Source: CAZNOG01 sp964574635 (lineage in GTDB: Bacteria; Bacteroidota; Bacteroidia; Flavobacteriales_D; Cryomorphaceae). Taken from it: a stretch of 64,000 nt of DNA. The position numbers and the translations under genes were made by a program. Shown here in pieces: positions 36,312 through 44,899 of the stretch. The notes beneath the pieces were generated by a model. The model worked only from the letters and a program-made list of their open reading frames with translations, ran no database searches and was not told where the DNA came from. The DNA lies in NCBI GenBank assembly GCA_964574635.1, contig CAZNOG010000005.1, positions 109,289 through 173,288 of the forward strand. Reading direction: 5' to 3'. How positions within the stretch are numbered: the first letter of the stretch is position 1; every line of letters begins with the position of its first letter.

Positions 36312-37187
36312 ATGGTCAGCACTCCCGATAAATACGCCCGTCGGCGCGCACGCTCCAGCGCCGTGTCGACAATCATTGGCATCTCTTTGGTTTTGTTCAT
36401 GTTGGGCATACTCGGCGTGTTGATTCTCAACGCTCAAAAGCTCGCCAAGCACGTGCGGGAAAACCTGCAGATCCAAGTGTTTTTGGCCGACGACCTGAAC
36501 GAGGCGGGCACGCTTCAATTGCGGAAGGAAATCGACGCCGAACCTTATACTTTAAAGACGGAGTACATCAGCAAGGAGGAAGCCGCCGAAGACCTGCAGC
36601 GGGAAATCGGTGAGGACTTCATGGCTTTTCTGGGTACGAACCCCTTGCAAGCGGCCATCGACCTCCACGTAAAAGCAGAGTACGCCGTACCCGACAGCCT
36701 CATGCACATCGCCTCTGCGTTGGAGGCCCACGAAGGTGTCGCGGAGGTGGTGTACAGCCCGGACCTGGTGCGGCAGATCAACGAAAACGTCAACAAAATA
36801 GGGTTGGTATTGCTGGGGTTCAGCGCCTTGCTACTTCTGGTGGCGATTGCACTGATCAACAACACGATTCGCTTGACCATCTACTCCAAACGATTCATCA
36901 TCCGAAGCATGCAGCTGGTGGGTGCCACCGCCGGATTCATTCAGCGGCCCTTCGTATGGCAGGGAATTTTGCAAGGAGTTTACGCCGGGCTCATCGCCAT
37001 CCTTCTGATCATGGGGGTGCTATACGTGGTGAGAAACCGCATCCCCGAATTTTTCGAGATCAATGACCTTCCGATGTTCATCCAATTGTTCGCGATTGTT
37101 GCGGTGCTGGGCATAACCATCGCGGGTCTTTCGACGTTATTGGCGGTGAGGCGCTACCTCAGAAAAGACGCCCGCAAAATATTTTAA
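36312..37187 (+). CDS. ftsX: Cell division protein FtsX
   Basis: 291 residues with four helices: one after the N-terminus (VSTIIGISLVLFMLGILGVLIL), a periplasmic loop with LQIQVFLADDLNEAG and SKEEAAEDLQ, and three helices at the C-terminal end (LVLLGFSALLLLVAIALINNTIRLTIYS onward). With FtsE it forms an ABC-type complex controlling peptidoglycan hydrolases at division. As is common in Bacteroidota, ftsE is not adjacent. It starts a rightward group ftsX-DUF3098-uppP-truB; this gene order is recurrent in the phylum. Confidence 0.93.
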   Translation: MVSTPDKYARRRARSSAVSTIIGISLVLFMLGILGVLILNAQKLAKHVRENLQIQVFLADDLNEAGTLQLRKEIDAEPYTLKTEYISKEEAAEDLQREIGEDFMAFLGTNPLQAAIDLHVKAEYAVPDSLMHIASALEAHEGVAEVVYSPDLVRQINENVNKIGLVLLGFSALLLLVAIALINNTIRLTIYSKRFIIRSMQLVGATAGFIQRPFVWQGILQGVYAGLIAILLIMGVLYVVRNRIPEFFEINDLPMFIQLFAIVAVLGITIAGLSTLLAVRRYLRKDARKIF

Positions 37188-37202
37188 ACTAAATTCGCAG
37201 TC

Positions 37203-37484
37203 ATGACAGCCACCCGTGATCAATCCAAAGTCAATCAAACGGAGAACGAAGGTTTCGCCCTGGACGGCCACAATTACCGCCTGATGATCATCGGCGTAGT
37301 GGTCGTAGTCATCGGGTACCTTCTCATGGTGGGCGGTGGCAGCGATGACCCGAACGTTTTCAACGAAGAGATTTTCAGCTTTAGGCGCATTACCTTGGCT
37401 CCCATCGTGGTCATGGCGGGCTACGGGCTGATCTTTTACTCCATACTTTCCCGCAAACGCGGCACGGAAAAACCCGAAATCTGA
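37203..37484 (+). CDS. DUF3098 family membrane protein
   Basis: 93 residues with two helices (LMIIGVVVVVIGYLLMVGG and ITLAPIVVMAGYGLIFYSIL) separated by GSDDPNVFNEEIFSFRR. This DNVFNEEIFSFRR-like loop is the hallmark of DUF3098, found beside ftsX in Bacteroidota. It lies 15 bases after ftsX. Its function is unknown; a role with the division complex is only suggested by position. Confidence 0.88.
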   Translation: MTATRDQSKVNQTENEGFALDGHNYRLMIIGVVVVVIGYLLMVGGGSDDPNVFNEEIFSFRRITLAPIVVMAGYGLIFYSILSRKRGTEKPEI

Positions 37485-37554
37485 GATTCCTCTTACGGCC
37501 CATTTCCGTTTTCAATGGAATACGCTCCCGTAAACTTCACCCCAATTTTCAGAA

Positions 37555-38358
37555 ATGAGTCTACTCGAAGCCATCATCCTCGGGATTATCCAGGGGTTGA
37601 CGGAATTTTTGCCGGTTAGCAGCAGCGGCCACATCGAGCTCGTGAAAGCCTTGTTCGGAAACGGACTTTCTTCCGCCGACAGCTTGTTGTTCACCATCGT
37701 GGTACACGGTGCGACGGCGTTGAGTACCGTAGTGGTTTTCCGAAACGATCTCATCCGGATTTTCTTGGGACTTTTTCAAAAAGGGTGGAACGAGCAGAAA
37801 CGCTTTTCATTCATGATCCTCCTCAGCATGGTGCCCGTATTTTTCGTGGGCATGTTCATGAGGGAAACCATAGAATCGCTGTTCGAGGGAGAGCTTCTAT
37901 TGGTCGGCATTTGCCTGTTGGTAACCGCAACGCTTTTGTACTTCACCACCCGAATACCGGAAAACACGGAGGGAAAAGTGACGCCGGTGGGTGCCATTGT
38001 CGTGGGAATTTCCCAGGCTCTGGCCGTGCTTCCGGGCATTTCCCGATCGGGGGCCACCATCTCCACCGCGCTGTTTTTGGGCATAAGCAGAGAACAAGCC
38101 GCGCGGTTTTCTTTTCTGATGGTTTTGCCGGTTATTCTCGGTGCCATGGTGGTGGAAGCCGGGGAATTCAGTGGATCGTCCGCGACTATGGGCGTGGGAA
38201 CGATGGCACTGATCGCGGGTTTTGCGGCCGCATTCGTAGCCGGCGTGTTCGCATGTAAGTGGATGATCGCACTGGTGAAAAAGAGCAAATTGGATTACTT
38301 CGCCTATTACTGCACCGCCGTGGGTGCCCTGGCCATTACCTACGCGCTTTGGAATTGA
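37555..38358 (+). CDS. uppP: Undecaprenyl-diphosphate phosphatase
   Basis: 267 residues, eight or so helices. Signature segments are GLTEFLPVSSSGHIELVKALFG near the N-terminus and GISRSGATISTALFLGISREQAARFSF, holding the Ser and Arg of the active site. It recycles undecaprenyl pyrophosphate for peptidoglycan and polysaccharide synthesis. The start is the ATG at 37555; the TGA overlaps the TTG start of truB (TTGA), so the two are coupled. Confidence 0.95.
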   Translation: MSLLEAIILGIIQGLTEFLPVSSSGHIELVKALFGNGLSSADSLLFTIVVHGATALSTVVVFRNDLIRIFLGLFQKGWNEQKRFSFMILLSMVPVFFVGMFMRETIESLFEGELLLVGICLLVTATLLYFTTRIPENTEGKVTPVGAIVVGISQALAVLPGISRSGATISTALFLGISREQAARFSFLMVLPVILGAMVVEAGEFSGSSATMGVGTMALIAGFAAAFVAGVFACKWMIALVKKSKLDYFAYYCTAVGALAITYALWN

Positions 38359-39074
38359 AACCCGAGTCTAGTGCAAGCGGAGGAGAACCCTTTCTGGAAG
38401 GCAAGCTTCTCCTGATCGACAAGCCACTTACATGGACCTCTTTCGACGCGGTCAACAAGATCAAACACGCCATTCGGAACCGTTTCGGAATGAAGAAGAT
38501 CAAAGTGGGTCACGCGGGCACGCTGGACCCATTGGCGACCGGCCTTCTGCTGATTTGCACCGGGAGGATGACCAAGAAAATCGTGGAACTCACGGACCTG
38601 GACAAAACTTACGTGGGGAAAATCACCTTGGGCTCGACCACTCCCTCTTACGATTTGGAAACGGATCCCGAAAACCACAAACCCACGGATCATATTACGG
38701 AAGAAGAAGTGCGGGAGGCGGCGGAAACATTTTTGGGCGAACAAGACCAAATCCCCCCGATTTACTCGGCGAAAACGGTAGACGGAGTGCGGGCGTACAA
38801 ATCCGCGAGACGGGGTCAAACTCCGACGATGCGCGTGAACCGCGTGGTGATTCACGACATCGAAGTCGACACTTCGGCATTGCCGGTAGTGGGATTCAAA
38901 ATCGTGTGCGGAAAAGGAACCTACATCCGGTCCATCGCCCGGGATCTGGGAGAAAAATTGGGCTGCGGCGCCCACCTCTCGGAGTTGCGCAGAACGGCGA
39001 TAGGCGATTACAGGGTGGAAGACGCCGTATCGCCGGAGGATTTCGCACGGTCGATTTCGAACCGGGAAGCTTAG
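38355..39074 (+). CDS. truB: tRNA pseudouridine(55) synthase TruB, TTG start
   Basis: 239 residues. KVGHAGTLDPLATGLLLICTG carries the catalytic aspartate, and LLLIDKPLTWTSFDAVNKIK and GKGTYIRSIARDLGEKLG are further family motifs. It modifies U55 in the T loop of tRNAs. There is no ATG before the first conserved motif. The open frame has TTG at 38349 and 38355; the latter overlaps the uppP stop (TTGA), typical of coupled genes, so I place the start there. Length fits the family. Confidence 0.9.
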   Translation: MKPESSASGGEPFLEGKLLLIDKPLTWTSFDAVNKIKHAIRNRFGMKKIKVGHAGTLDPLATGLLLICTGRMTKKIVELTDLDKTYVGKITLGSTTPSYDLETDPENHKPTDHITEEEVREAAETFLGEQDQIPPIYSAKTVDGVRAYKSARRGQTPTMRVNRVVIHDIEVDTSALPVVGFKIVCGKGTYIRSIARDLGEKLGCGAHLSELRRTAIGDYRVEDAVSPEDFARSISNREA

Positions 39075-39160
39075 CCGGCACGTCCGTACAATTGGGCCGG
39101 AACCACCCCGGGATTTACCGCAAAACGTCCCGGACAGATGGGATTTTTCGCGTCGGGACC

Positions 39161-39174
39161 CACCCACAAAAACC
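39161..39174 (+). repeat. Intergenic motif copy d (CACCCACAAAAACC)
   Basis: Copy d, between convergent truB and the EamA transporter gene. Downstream of it lie TTCACC and CCGCGTA, also found after copy e. Confidence 0.5.
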
Positions 39175-39179
39175 CTCCT

Positions 39180-40082
39180 TCACCTCCACATCCGCGTAAA
39201 CCGGATTTTGCCGCGCTTCAACATGGTATTGAGGTACAGCGCCAACACGATGATGCATGCGCCGACGTAGAAACCGACGGACATGCGCTCTTCGTCGCCG
39301 AAGATGAAATAGGCCAGCACGATGCCGTAAACCGGCTCCAAATTGATGCTCAGCGAAACGGTGTAGGGCGTGACGTGCTCCATGACTTTGATGTTGCCCA
39401 CGAAGGCGAAGGCGGTGGCGACGACGCCGAGAATCACGATCCACAGCCAGTCTTCGGAGGGTACGCTCTGCCAGAGGTTGGCGCCGAATTTTCCGGTACA
39501 CATCAGCCAAACGCTTATGCCCACCACGCCGGCGATCATCTCTACCAAGCTGATGCGGTAAGGATTGTCTTGCTTGATGAACACACCGTTGAGGACGGTG
39601 AACAGGGACGAGAAAAAAGCCGAGAGCAACGCGACTACGATACCCAAGGTGTATTCGGTTTCGAAGCTGAAAATCATGAACAATCCGGCCACGACCATGA
39701 CTCCGAACACCAACTCGAAGGGGTCTATGCGGCGACGGAAAAACAGCGGTTCGAGCAAGGCGGTGTACAGGGAAGACGCCGAGAGGCAGGCGAGGGTCAC
39801 CGACACGGTGGAAATTTTAATGGCGTGGAAGAACAGGATCCAGTGGGCCGCGATGATCAGCCCCACCAAAGCATAGCGCAATGCATGGGTGGACAGGGGT
39901 TTGACAATCTTGCCGGTGGCGTAGGAAAACACGCCGATGGCCACCGCGGCGATGAGCATCCGCCACCACACGAGCACGTCGGCGTCGGTGCTGATCAGTT
40001 TTCCCAGAATGCCGGTAAAACCGAAGATGAAAACGATGACGTGCAGCAGGACGAGCGCCGACGACTCAGGACTCCTTTTCAT
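39180..40082 (-). CDS. EamA/DMT family permease
   Basis: 300 residues in ten predicted helices arranged as two EamA repeats (GFTGILGKLI in the first, YTLGIVVALLSAFFSSLFTVLNGVFI in the second). LALYLNTMLKRGKI closes the protein. Such drug/metabolite transporters export amino acids, nucleosides or small metabolites; the substrate is unknown. The ATG at 40082 lies 17 bases inside the end of the DUF502 gene, so the two are co-transcribed. Confidence 0.88.
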   Translation of the reverse strand: MKRSPESSALVLLHVIVFIFGFTGILGKLISTDADVLVWWRMLIAAVAIGVFSYATGKIVKPLSTHALRYALVGLIIAAHWILFFHAIKISTVSVTLACLSASSLYTALLEPLFFRRRIDPFELVFGVMVVAGLFMIFSFETEYTLGIVVALLSAFFSSLFTVLNGVFIKQDNPYRISLVEMIAGVVGISVWLMCTGKFGANLWQSVPSEDWLWIVILGVVATAFAFVGNIKVMEHVTPYTVSLSINLEPVYGIVLAYFIFGDEERMSVGFYVGACIIVLALYLNTMLKRGKIRFTRMWR

Positions 40083-40656
40083 GCGGTCGGTAGCCTACGT
40101 CCGTGACACCCCCGGACACGATGAACTTCATGACTTCGGCCGTATTCGCGTCGATGGGAGTGACGTTTTCGACCGGGACGATAAAGACGTTTCCGGAAAA
40201 GTTGTAGCTGTGGGGCAGGTACACGGCCACTTTGCCGGTGCCTTTTGCGATGGCGCCCAATGATTCGTTGGTGATGAAGCCCGGTTTTTCCACCTCGCTT
40301 TCTCTATTGAGCTTGACCAGTACGGGGCGTGAAAAACTCTTCTTTTCGCCGACGAAAGCCGAGAGCAGGTCGTTGATGGCGGTGTACATGGTTTTGAGCA
40401 ATGGCACGCGATCGAGCAACCTGTTTGCCTTGCGCTTGATGGGTTCGGTGATGAACGTGCTACCGAGGTAGCCCAAAAAGGTGATGCCCACCAACAGGAT
40501 GACCAAGCCCAACCCCGGAACGTTGACGGGTATCAACTCGTCGAGAAATACGAAGAGGAGGTACACCACGTAGATGATAATGGAAATGGGTGCGATGAGA
40601 AGCAAGCCGCGGAAGAAGTAGTTCAGCAGGCGCTTTGAAATGGATTTTCGTTCCAT
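40066..40656 (-). CDS. DUF502 family membrane protein
   Basis: 196 residues. Two helices near the N-terminus (LLLIAPISIIIYVVYLLFVFL and GLVILLVGITFLGYLGS) precede a soluble domain with RVPLLKTMYTAINDLLSAF and PGFITNESLGAIAKGTGKVAVYLPHSYNFSGNVFIVP, the conserved core of DUF502. Members occur across bacteria and plants; function is not established. It starts with ATG at 40656, 22 bases after the MmcQ/YjbR stop. Confidence 0.9.
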   Translation of the reverse strand: MERKSISKRLLNYFFRGLLLIAPISIIIYVVYLLFVFLDELIPVNVPGLGLVILLVGITFLGYLGSTFITEPIKRKANRLLDRVPLLKTMYTAINDLLSAFVGEKKSFSRPVLVKLNRESEVEKPGFITNESLGAIAKGTGKVAVYLPHSYNFSGNVFIVPVENVTPIDANTAEVMKFIVSGGVTDVGYRPHEKES

Positions 40657-40678
40657 GAGGAATGGTTTTGCGGCAAAA

Positions 40679-41053
40679 TTAACGCATAATCCAGTCTTTG
40701 GGTCGACGGCTTTTCGGCAGGGTTTTGCATACGCAATCGTAGGAATGGTCTACTAGGTCGCGCAACAAGTTGGCGTCGACCTCTCCGGCCACCAAAACGG
40801 TATTCCAATGTTTTTTGTTCATATGGTATCCGGGCAACACGCTGCGCGGATACTGCTCCCGCAAGTCGATGGCGTAATCGGGATCGCACTTCAGGTTTAC
40901 CGACCGGAATTCGTTGAGGTCGCAAAGGGCGAATATCTTGCCTTGCACTTTGAAAACAAGCGTATCGGGACCGAAGGGCAGTTCTTCGGTCACCGCCGAT
41001 TTTTGCAAACAGTAGAGCCGAAACCCATCGATGGTGGTGACGTCGTGATTCAA
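40679..41053 (-). CDS. MmcQ/YjbR family protein, TTG start
   Basis: 124 residues. AVTEELPFGPDTLVFKVQGKIFALCDL and SVNLKCDPDYAIDLREQYPRSVLPGYHMNKKHWNTV are characteristic of the MmcQ/YjbR family (CyaY-like fold, sometimes annotated as DNA-binding). The start is TTG at 41053 (NHDVTTIDGFRLYC); no ATG occurs before the conserved region. It lies 23 bases after recJ on the same strand. Confidence 0.85.
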   Translation of the reverse strand: MNHDVTTIDGFRLYCLQKSAVTEELPFGPDTLVFKVQGKIFALCDLNEFRSVNLKCDPDYAIDLREQYPRSVLPGYHMNKKHWNTVLVAGEVDANLLRDLVDHSYDCVCKTLPKSRRPKDWIMR

Positions 41054-41076
41054 GGTATTTGGTTTTCAGTGACCGA

Positions 41077-42792
41077 TCAATGAAAGCGGATATCCTTGGC
41101 GTTGAGTTGCAAACTTCTCCTCCCTTTGTAGTACTGCTCTTCGATGGCGTAAACGAGGGAGAAAGGTCTGCCCGCCGCCAATGCGTCGAAGTGCTCACCC
41201 ATGTTGAAGGCGATCACGGGGAGGGCGTGGTTTTTATGTTGGCGGAATACGCTGAATTTCAAGTGGTCGTTGCCTACGACTTGGGCCCTGTCGGCGCGGC
41301 AACCGGTCATGTAGAACACCGGCGACAGGTTGGACGGCCCGAAAGGGCGCATGCGTCGGAGTTGCTTGTAAAAAGAGAGGTATTCGTCGTTGAACCAATC
41401 TTCCATATTCAACTCCAGGTCGATGTCGATCTTGGGTTTGTTGTTGGCATCGGCGAGGATTTCCATTGCCACGTTTTCGAAAGCGCGCTCAAAGGCTTCG
41501 AGGTTCTCGGGACGAACGGACAGACCCGCCGCGGCGGCGTGGCCGCCGAATTTTACGATATGCTCGGCGCATCGATTGAGAGCCGAGTGGAGGTTGAATC
41601 CTTCCACGCTTCGTCCGCTGCCCACCAGCAAGCCGTTGGATTCGGTGAACACGATCGTGGGGCGGTAGCACTTTTCCATCAGGCGCGAAGCGACGATGCC
41701 GATGATGCCCTTGTGCCATTCGGGATGGGCGACCACCGTGGTTCGTCGGAGAAGTTGAGGATCGCGGTCCAACATCATCTCCATGGCCTCTTCGGCGGTT
41801 TGTTTGTCGTAAGCCCTCCGTTCTCCGTTGACCTTTTCTATGTCAATGGCGTACTTGAGCGCGGCCTCTTCGTCTTCCGACACCAAGATTTCCACCGCAC
41901 GATCGGCGTGTTCCAGCCGGCCGGCGGCGTTGATGCGTGGGCCGATTTTGAACACCACTTCGCTCACGGTGAGCTGTCCGGTGAATTTCGCCGCTTGGAG
42001 CAGTGCGCGAATGCCGTTGGGCGGGGCGGTATTGAGCACGCGGAGACCGGCCGAAACGATGGATCGGTTCACGCCGGTCAGCGGCACGATGTCGCTGCAT
42101 GTAGCCACCGCGGTGTAGGCGAGGTATTCATCGAGTTCCTCTTGGGTGAAATTTCCGGAACCTAGGATTTCAACAATGCGAAGAATCAGTACGTACGCGA
42201 CGCCACACCCACAAAGTTCCTTGCCTTCATAGGTGCAGTCGCTGCGGTTGGGATTGACCACGGCATAGACGGGCGGCAAGGTTTTGGGCGGGAGGTGGTG
42301 GTCGGTGACGATCACATCGATGCCCCCATTCTGCAGTTCGCCCAGGATTTCGCCGGCGGTAATGCCGCAATCGAGGGTGACCATGAGTTGGATGCCGTTG
42401 TCTTTGGCGTATTCCGCACCGAGGCGGCTCACTCCGTAGCCCTCGTTGTTTCGGTCGGGAATGTAATGATCCACATTGGCTCCGAGGCGCTTGAGAAAGC
42501 GAAACATCATGGCCACGGAGCAGGTGCCGTCTACGTCGTAATCGCCGTAGAGCAAGATGCGTTCATTATCGTTCAGGGCCCGGATGAGCCTTTGGGCGGC
42601 GCGATCGAGGTCTTTCATCTCCCCCACCTCGTCGAGGAGTGAAATGTCGGCTTTGAAAAAGTTTTTTACGGAATCGCCGTCGCGGAGATTGCGCTGCACC
42701 ATGAGCCGCGCCACGACCGGGTGCAGCCCGGGTAAGGCGTCGATCAGCCGTTGCACGGCGCGTGCATCCGGCTCGGCTTTCATCCGCCATTC
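41077..42792 (-). CDS. recJ: Single-stranded-DNA-specific exonuclease RecJ
   Basis: 571 residues from the chosen start. The DHH domain has LLYGDYDVDGTCS (metal-binding aspartates, about residues 84-89), VTLDCGITAGE and VIVTDHHLPPKTLP; the DHHA1 domain includes FGGHAAAAGLSV, and a C-terminal OB-like domain follows. RecJ degrades 5' single strands in repair and recombination. The frame stays open to ATGs at 42825 and 42879; I chose 42792 (MEWRMKAEPDARAV) because Bacteroidota homologues begin there. The upstream promoter would leave almost no leader for the 42879 start. Confidence 0.92.
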   Translation of the reverse strand, partial: EWRMKAEPDARAVQRLIDALPGLHPVVARLMVQRNLRDGDSVKNFFKADISLLDEVGEMKDLDRAAQRLIRALNDNERILLYGDYDVDGTCSVAMMFRFLKRLGANVDHYIPDRNNEGYGVSRLGAEYAKDNGIQLMVTLDCGITAGEILGELQNGGIDVIVTDHHLPPKTLPPVYAVVNPNRSDCTYEGKELCGCGVAYVLILRIVEILGSGNFTQEELDEYLAYTAVATCSDIVPLTGVNRSIVSAGLRVLNTAPPNGIRALLQAAKFTGQLTVSEVVFKIGPRINAAGRLEHADRAVEILVSEDEEAALKYAIDIEKVNGERRAYDKQTAEEAMEMMLDRDPQLLRRTTVVAHPEWHKGIIGIVASRLMEKCYRPTIVFTESNGLLVGSGRSVEGFNLHSALNRCAEHIVKFGGHAAAAGLSVRPENLEAFERAFENVAMEILADANNKPKIDIDLELNMEDWFNDEYLSFYKQLRRMRPFGPSNLSPVFYMTGCRADRAQVVGNDHLKFSVFRQHKNHALPVIAFNMGEHFDALAAGRPFSLVYAIEEQYYKGRRSLQLNAKDIRFH

Positions 42793-42886
42793 CATTTCGT
42801 GCTCTGCGCCGGCGTCGGCCGCCATATCCCTCGGCAATGCCGTATTTGCACCCGTAACGCTCTTGTGTTTCGTCTCCATGATTGCA

Positions 42887-42913
42887 CAAATATAACCGGC
42901 ATCCGATAAACAA
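42887..42913 (-). promoter_or_regulatory. Promoter of recJ
   Basis: Minus strand TTG at 42913-42911 and TATATTTG at 42894-42887, with a 16-base spacer. Divergent from the promoter of the 42990 gene. Confidence 0.6.
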
Positions 42914-42925
42914 CTTTATTTAATT

Positions 42926-42956
42926 TTGAACGTCTCACCGGCGTTGGGTATATTGC
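42926..42956 (+). promoter_or_regulatory. Promoter of the Cys-rich lipoprotein gene
   Basis: TTG at 42926-42928, a 20-base spacer and TATATTGC at 42949-42956, one or two mismatches from the -7 consensus. The ATG at 42990 follows 33 bases later. Confidence 0.5.
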
Positions 42957-42989
42957 ACCCCTCAAGCCACGAAGCCAAATTCGGACCGA

Positions 42990-44600
42990 ATGAAATCAAT
43001 TTTGCCAAGATTACCCGGGCTGCTGATTTTCAGCCTTGTTCTCGCTTTTGCGTTTAATTCTTGTCGCAACGAAGCGAACAAAATAGAACCCACGTGCCAC
43101 GATGAAATCCAAAACCAAGGCGAATTGGGCGTGGATTGCGGCGGACCCTGCGGCAACGAATGCCCTCCGTCGTGTGAGAACTTCATCATCGACGGACAAG
43201 AGACTCAGATCGACTGCGGCGGTCCCGATTGCGAACCGTGCGCCACTTGTGACGACGGAATCCAGAACGCACATTGGGTGCGCGACCTGAATTTGACGGA
43301 AGCCGATTTGAGCCGACCCGACGTGGGCGTAGGACACAACGGTGTGCTGTTGCGGCTGGTCATGGAAACAGGCATCGACTGCGGCTTCCCTTGCCCGGAC
43401 TTTTGCCCGCCCACTTGCGAAGACGGGATCATGAACGGCGACGAAGAAGGCATAGACTGCGGCGGAAGCTGTGAGTACCCCTGTCCTCCCCCCAACTGTG
43501 GCGACGGCATCCAAAACGGTGAGGAAACCGGTGTGGACTGCGGCGCACCCGGGTGCCCCGATTGTCCTCCTCCCTCTTGCAACGACGGCATTCAGAACAT
43601 TCACATCGAATACGTAGAGCCCACCCCGGCCAACCCGGAGGGTTACATCGTGGTGGTGGAAACGGGAATCGATTGCGACAACAACCCGAACACTTCCTGC
43701 CCCGATTGCCCCTTGCCCACCTGCTTCGACGGTATCCAAAACCAAGGTGAAACGGGCATCGATTGCGGTGGCCCCTGTCCCACCGAATGCGATCCTTCCG
43801 TGGCCTGTGGCACCGGATTCGTGATCAACGGGCAGCCGGTGAATTGCGACTTCGATCCGAGTACGCCTTGTCCGCCCTGTCCCACTTGCGCCGACGGCAT
43901 CCTCAACGGTCCCGAATTTGAAATCGACTGCGTGGATTACCCCATTCCGGAGTACCCCTGTGCTCAGTGCATCTCTTGCCACGACAACATCCTAAACCAG
44001 AAAGAACTGGATGTGGATTGCGGGGGACCCAATTGCCCCTCTTGCGTGCAATACCTCACCGGCACGGTCGCCGGATCGGCCTTTATGGACCAATTCACGC
44101 TCAACCGCGCTCTCGCACTGGGCAACCAGGACACCCTGTACGTCCCCGACGCCTTCCACTTGAGCGCCACCCAAGGATTCATCCAGCAGTACAGAGTGCT
44201 TACGGCTGTTCAGCAAATAGAAACCACCGTAGGTATATTTCAGCGAAAACTCGAAATTTGGCTACCGCCTTTCAACACCCTCGCAGTGGGTGCCGAACCC
44301 GTCCCGATCGCTGCCTACGTTCCGGGCGTCACCGTTCCCCCGACCATTCAATACACCGAAGGGTTCGTAACGGGCAATCACCAGGGAATGACCACTTATC
44401 AAGCCAGACTTCCCGAATTGACGGATCCCAACCCGCAGCTCATTATAAATTACAAAGAAGAGATCATGCCCGAGGGGTATGGATACATCGGAGGCACGAT
44501 CAACTTCGCGCGGTTGAAACCCTTCCCCGCCCTGCCGGGATCGCAAGAGATCACCGCGTCTCAAATCGAGTTCCGCGTCCATTACAATCCTTACGAATAA
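42990..44600 (+). CDS. Lipoprotein with about ten Cys-rich DGIQN/DCGG repeats
   Basis: 536 residues. The signal ends at a lipobox (FNSC, Cys25). From about residue 36 to 355 runs a series of roughly ten repeats of 25-50 residues built on the pattern (S/T)C-x-DGIQN-x5-G-x-DCGGPC-x3-CPP; units 3 and 6 have insertions. Each unit has three to four cysteines and an Asp/Gly pattern that could bind calcium or form stacked disulfide knots. The last 180 residues (LTGTVAGSAFMDQFTL onward) form a different, beta-rich domain. No T9SS domain is present. The protein should be on the outer membrane, possibly surface exposed; partner unknown. A strong terminator follows. Confidence 0.8.
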   Translation: MKSILPRLPGLLIFSLVLAFAFNSCRNEANKIEPTCHDEIQNQGELGVDCGGPCGNECPPSCENFIIDGQETQIDCGGPDCEPCATCDDGIQNAHWVRDLNLTEADLSRPDVGVGHNGVLLRLVMETGIDCGFPCPDFCPPTCEDGIMNGDEEGIDCGGSCEYPCPPPNCGDGIQNGEETGVDCGAPGCPDCPPPSCNDGIQNIHIEYVEPTPANPEGYIVVVETGIDCDNNPNTSCPDCPLPTCFDGIQNQGETGIDCGGPCPTECDPSVACGTGFVINGQPVNCDFDPSTPCPPCPTCADGILNGPEFEIDCVDYPIPEYPCAQCISCHDNILNQKELDVDCGGPNCPSCVQYLTGTVAGSAFMDQFTLNRALALGNQDTLYVPDAFHLSATQGFIQQYRVLTAVQQIETTVGIFQRKLEIWLPPFNTLAVGAEPVPIAAYVPGVTVPPTIQYTEGFVTGNHQGMTTYQARLPELTDPNPQLIINYKEEIMPEGYGYIGGTINFARLKPFPALPGSQEITASQIEFRVHYNPYE

Positions 44601-44624
44601 CCAAGGGTAACCGAAAATAAAATG

Positions 44625-44667
44625 AATGAGGAGGCGTGCACCACCGGTGTGCGCCTCCTCATTTTTT
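44625..44667 (+). terminator. Rho-independent terminator after the Cys-rich lipoprotein gene
   Basis: AATGAGGAGGCG (44625-44636) pairs perfectly with CGCCTCCTCATT (44652-44663); an inner CACC/GGTG stem closes a three-base loop; six T residues end it (44662-44667). Confidence 0.88.
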
Positions 44668-44670
44668 CCC

Positions 44671-44899
44671 CACGCGGCCGTTTCGACCATCGACACATCT
44701 CTCATCCTCGCCGATTGAAGTGAAAACGCGCATCTCGGTCAACCCGTGGTAGATCGTATATTTGTCTTCGATACCTACCCTGCGAAGGCGAGCGATTGCA
44801 CACCCGAGTTCGAGCCTGCCCGTACCGATTCCCCGCAAAAATTCCCGAGGGAAGCGGTGCGCAAAAAATGCGGCGATAGCCTTCGGTTGCCGCCAGAAA
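44671..44899. other. Intergenic region before the lycopene cyclase gene
   Basis: About 229 bases after the terminator (299 from stop to start). An 84-codon minus-strand frame crosses it but runs into the terminator stem and has no recognisable similarity. No promoter consensus was found. Confidence 0.4.

Noticed and set aside
42196..42216. Another occurrence resembling the CACCCACAAA motif
   Set aside because: It lies in recJ and codes for a conserved Cys-Gly-Cys-Gly segment; it lacks the AAAACC end.
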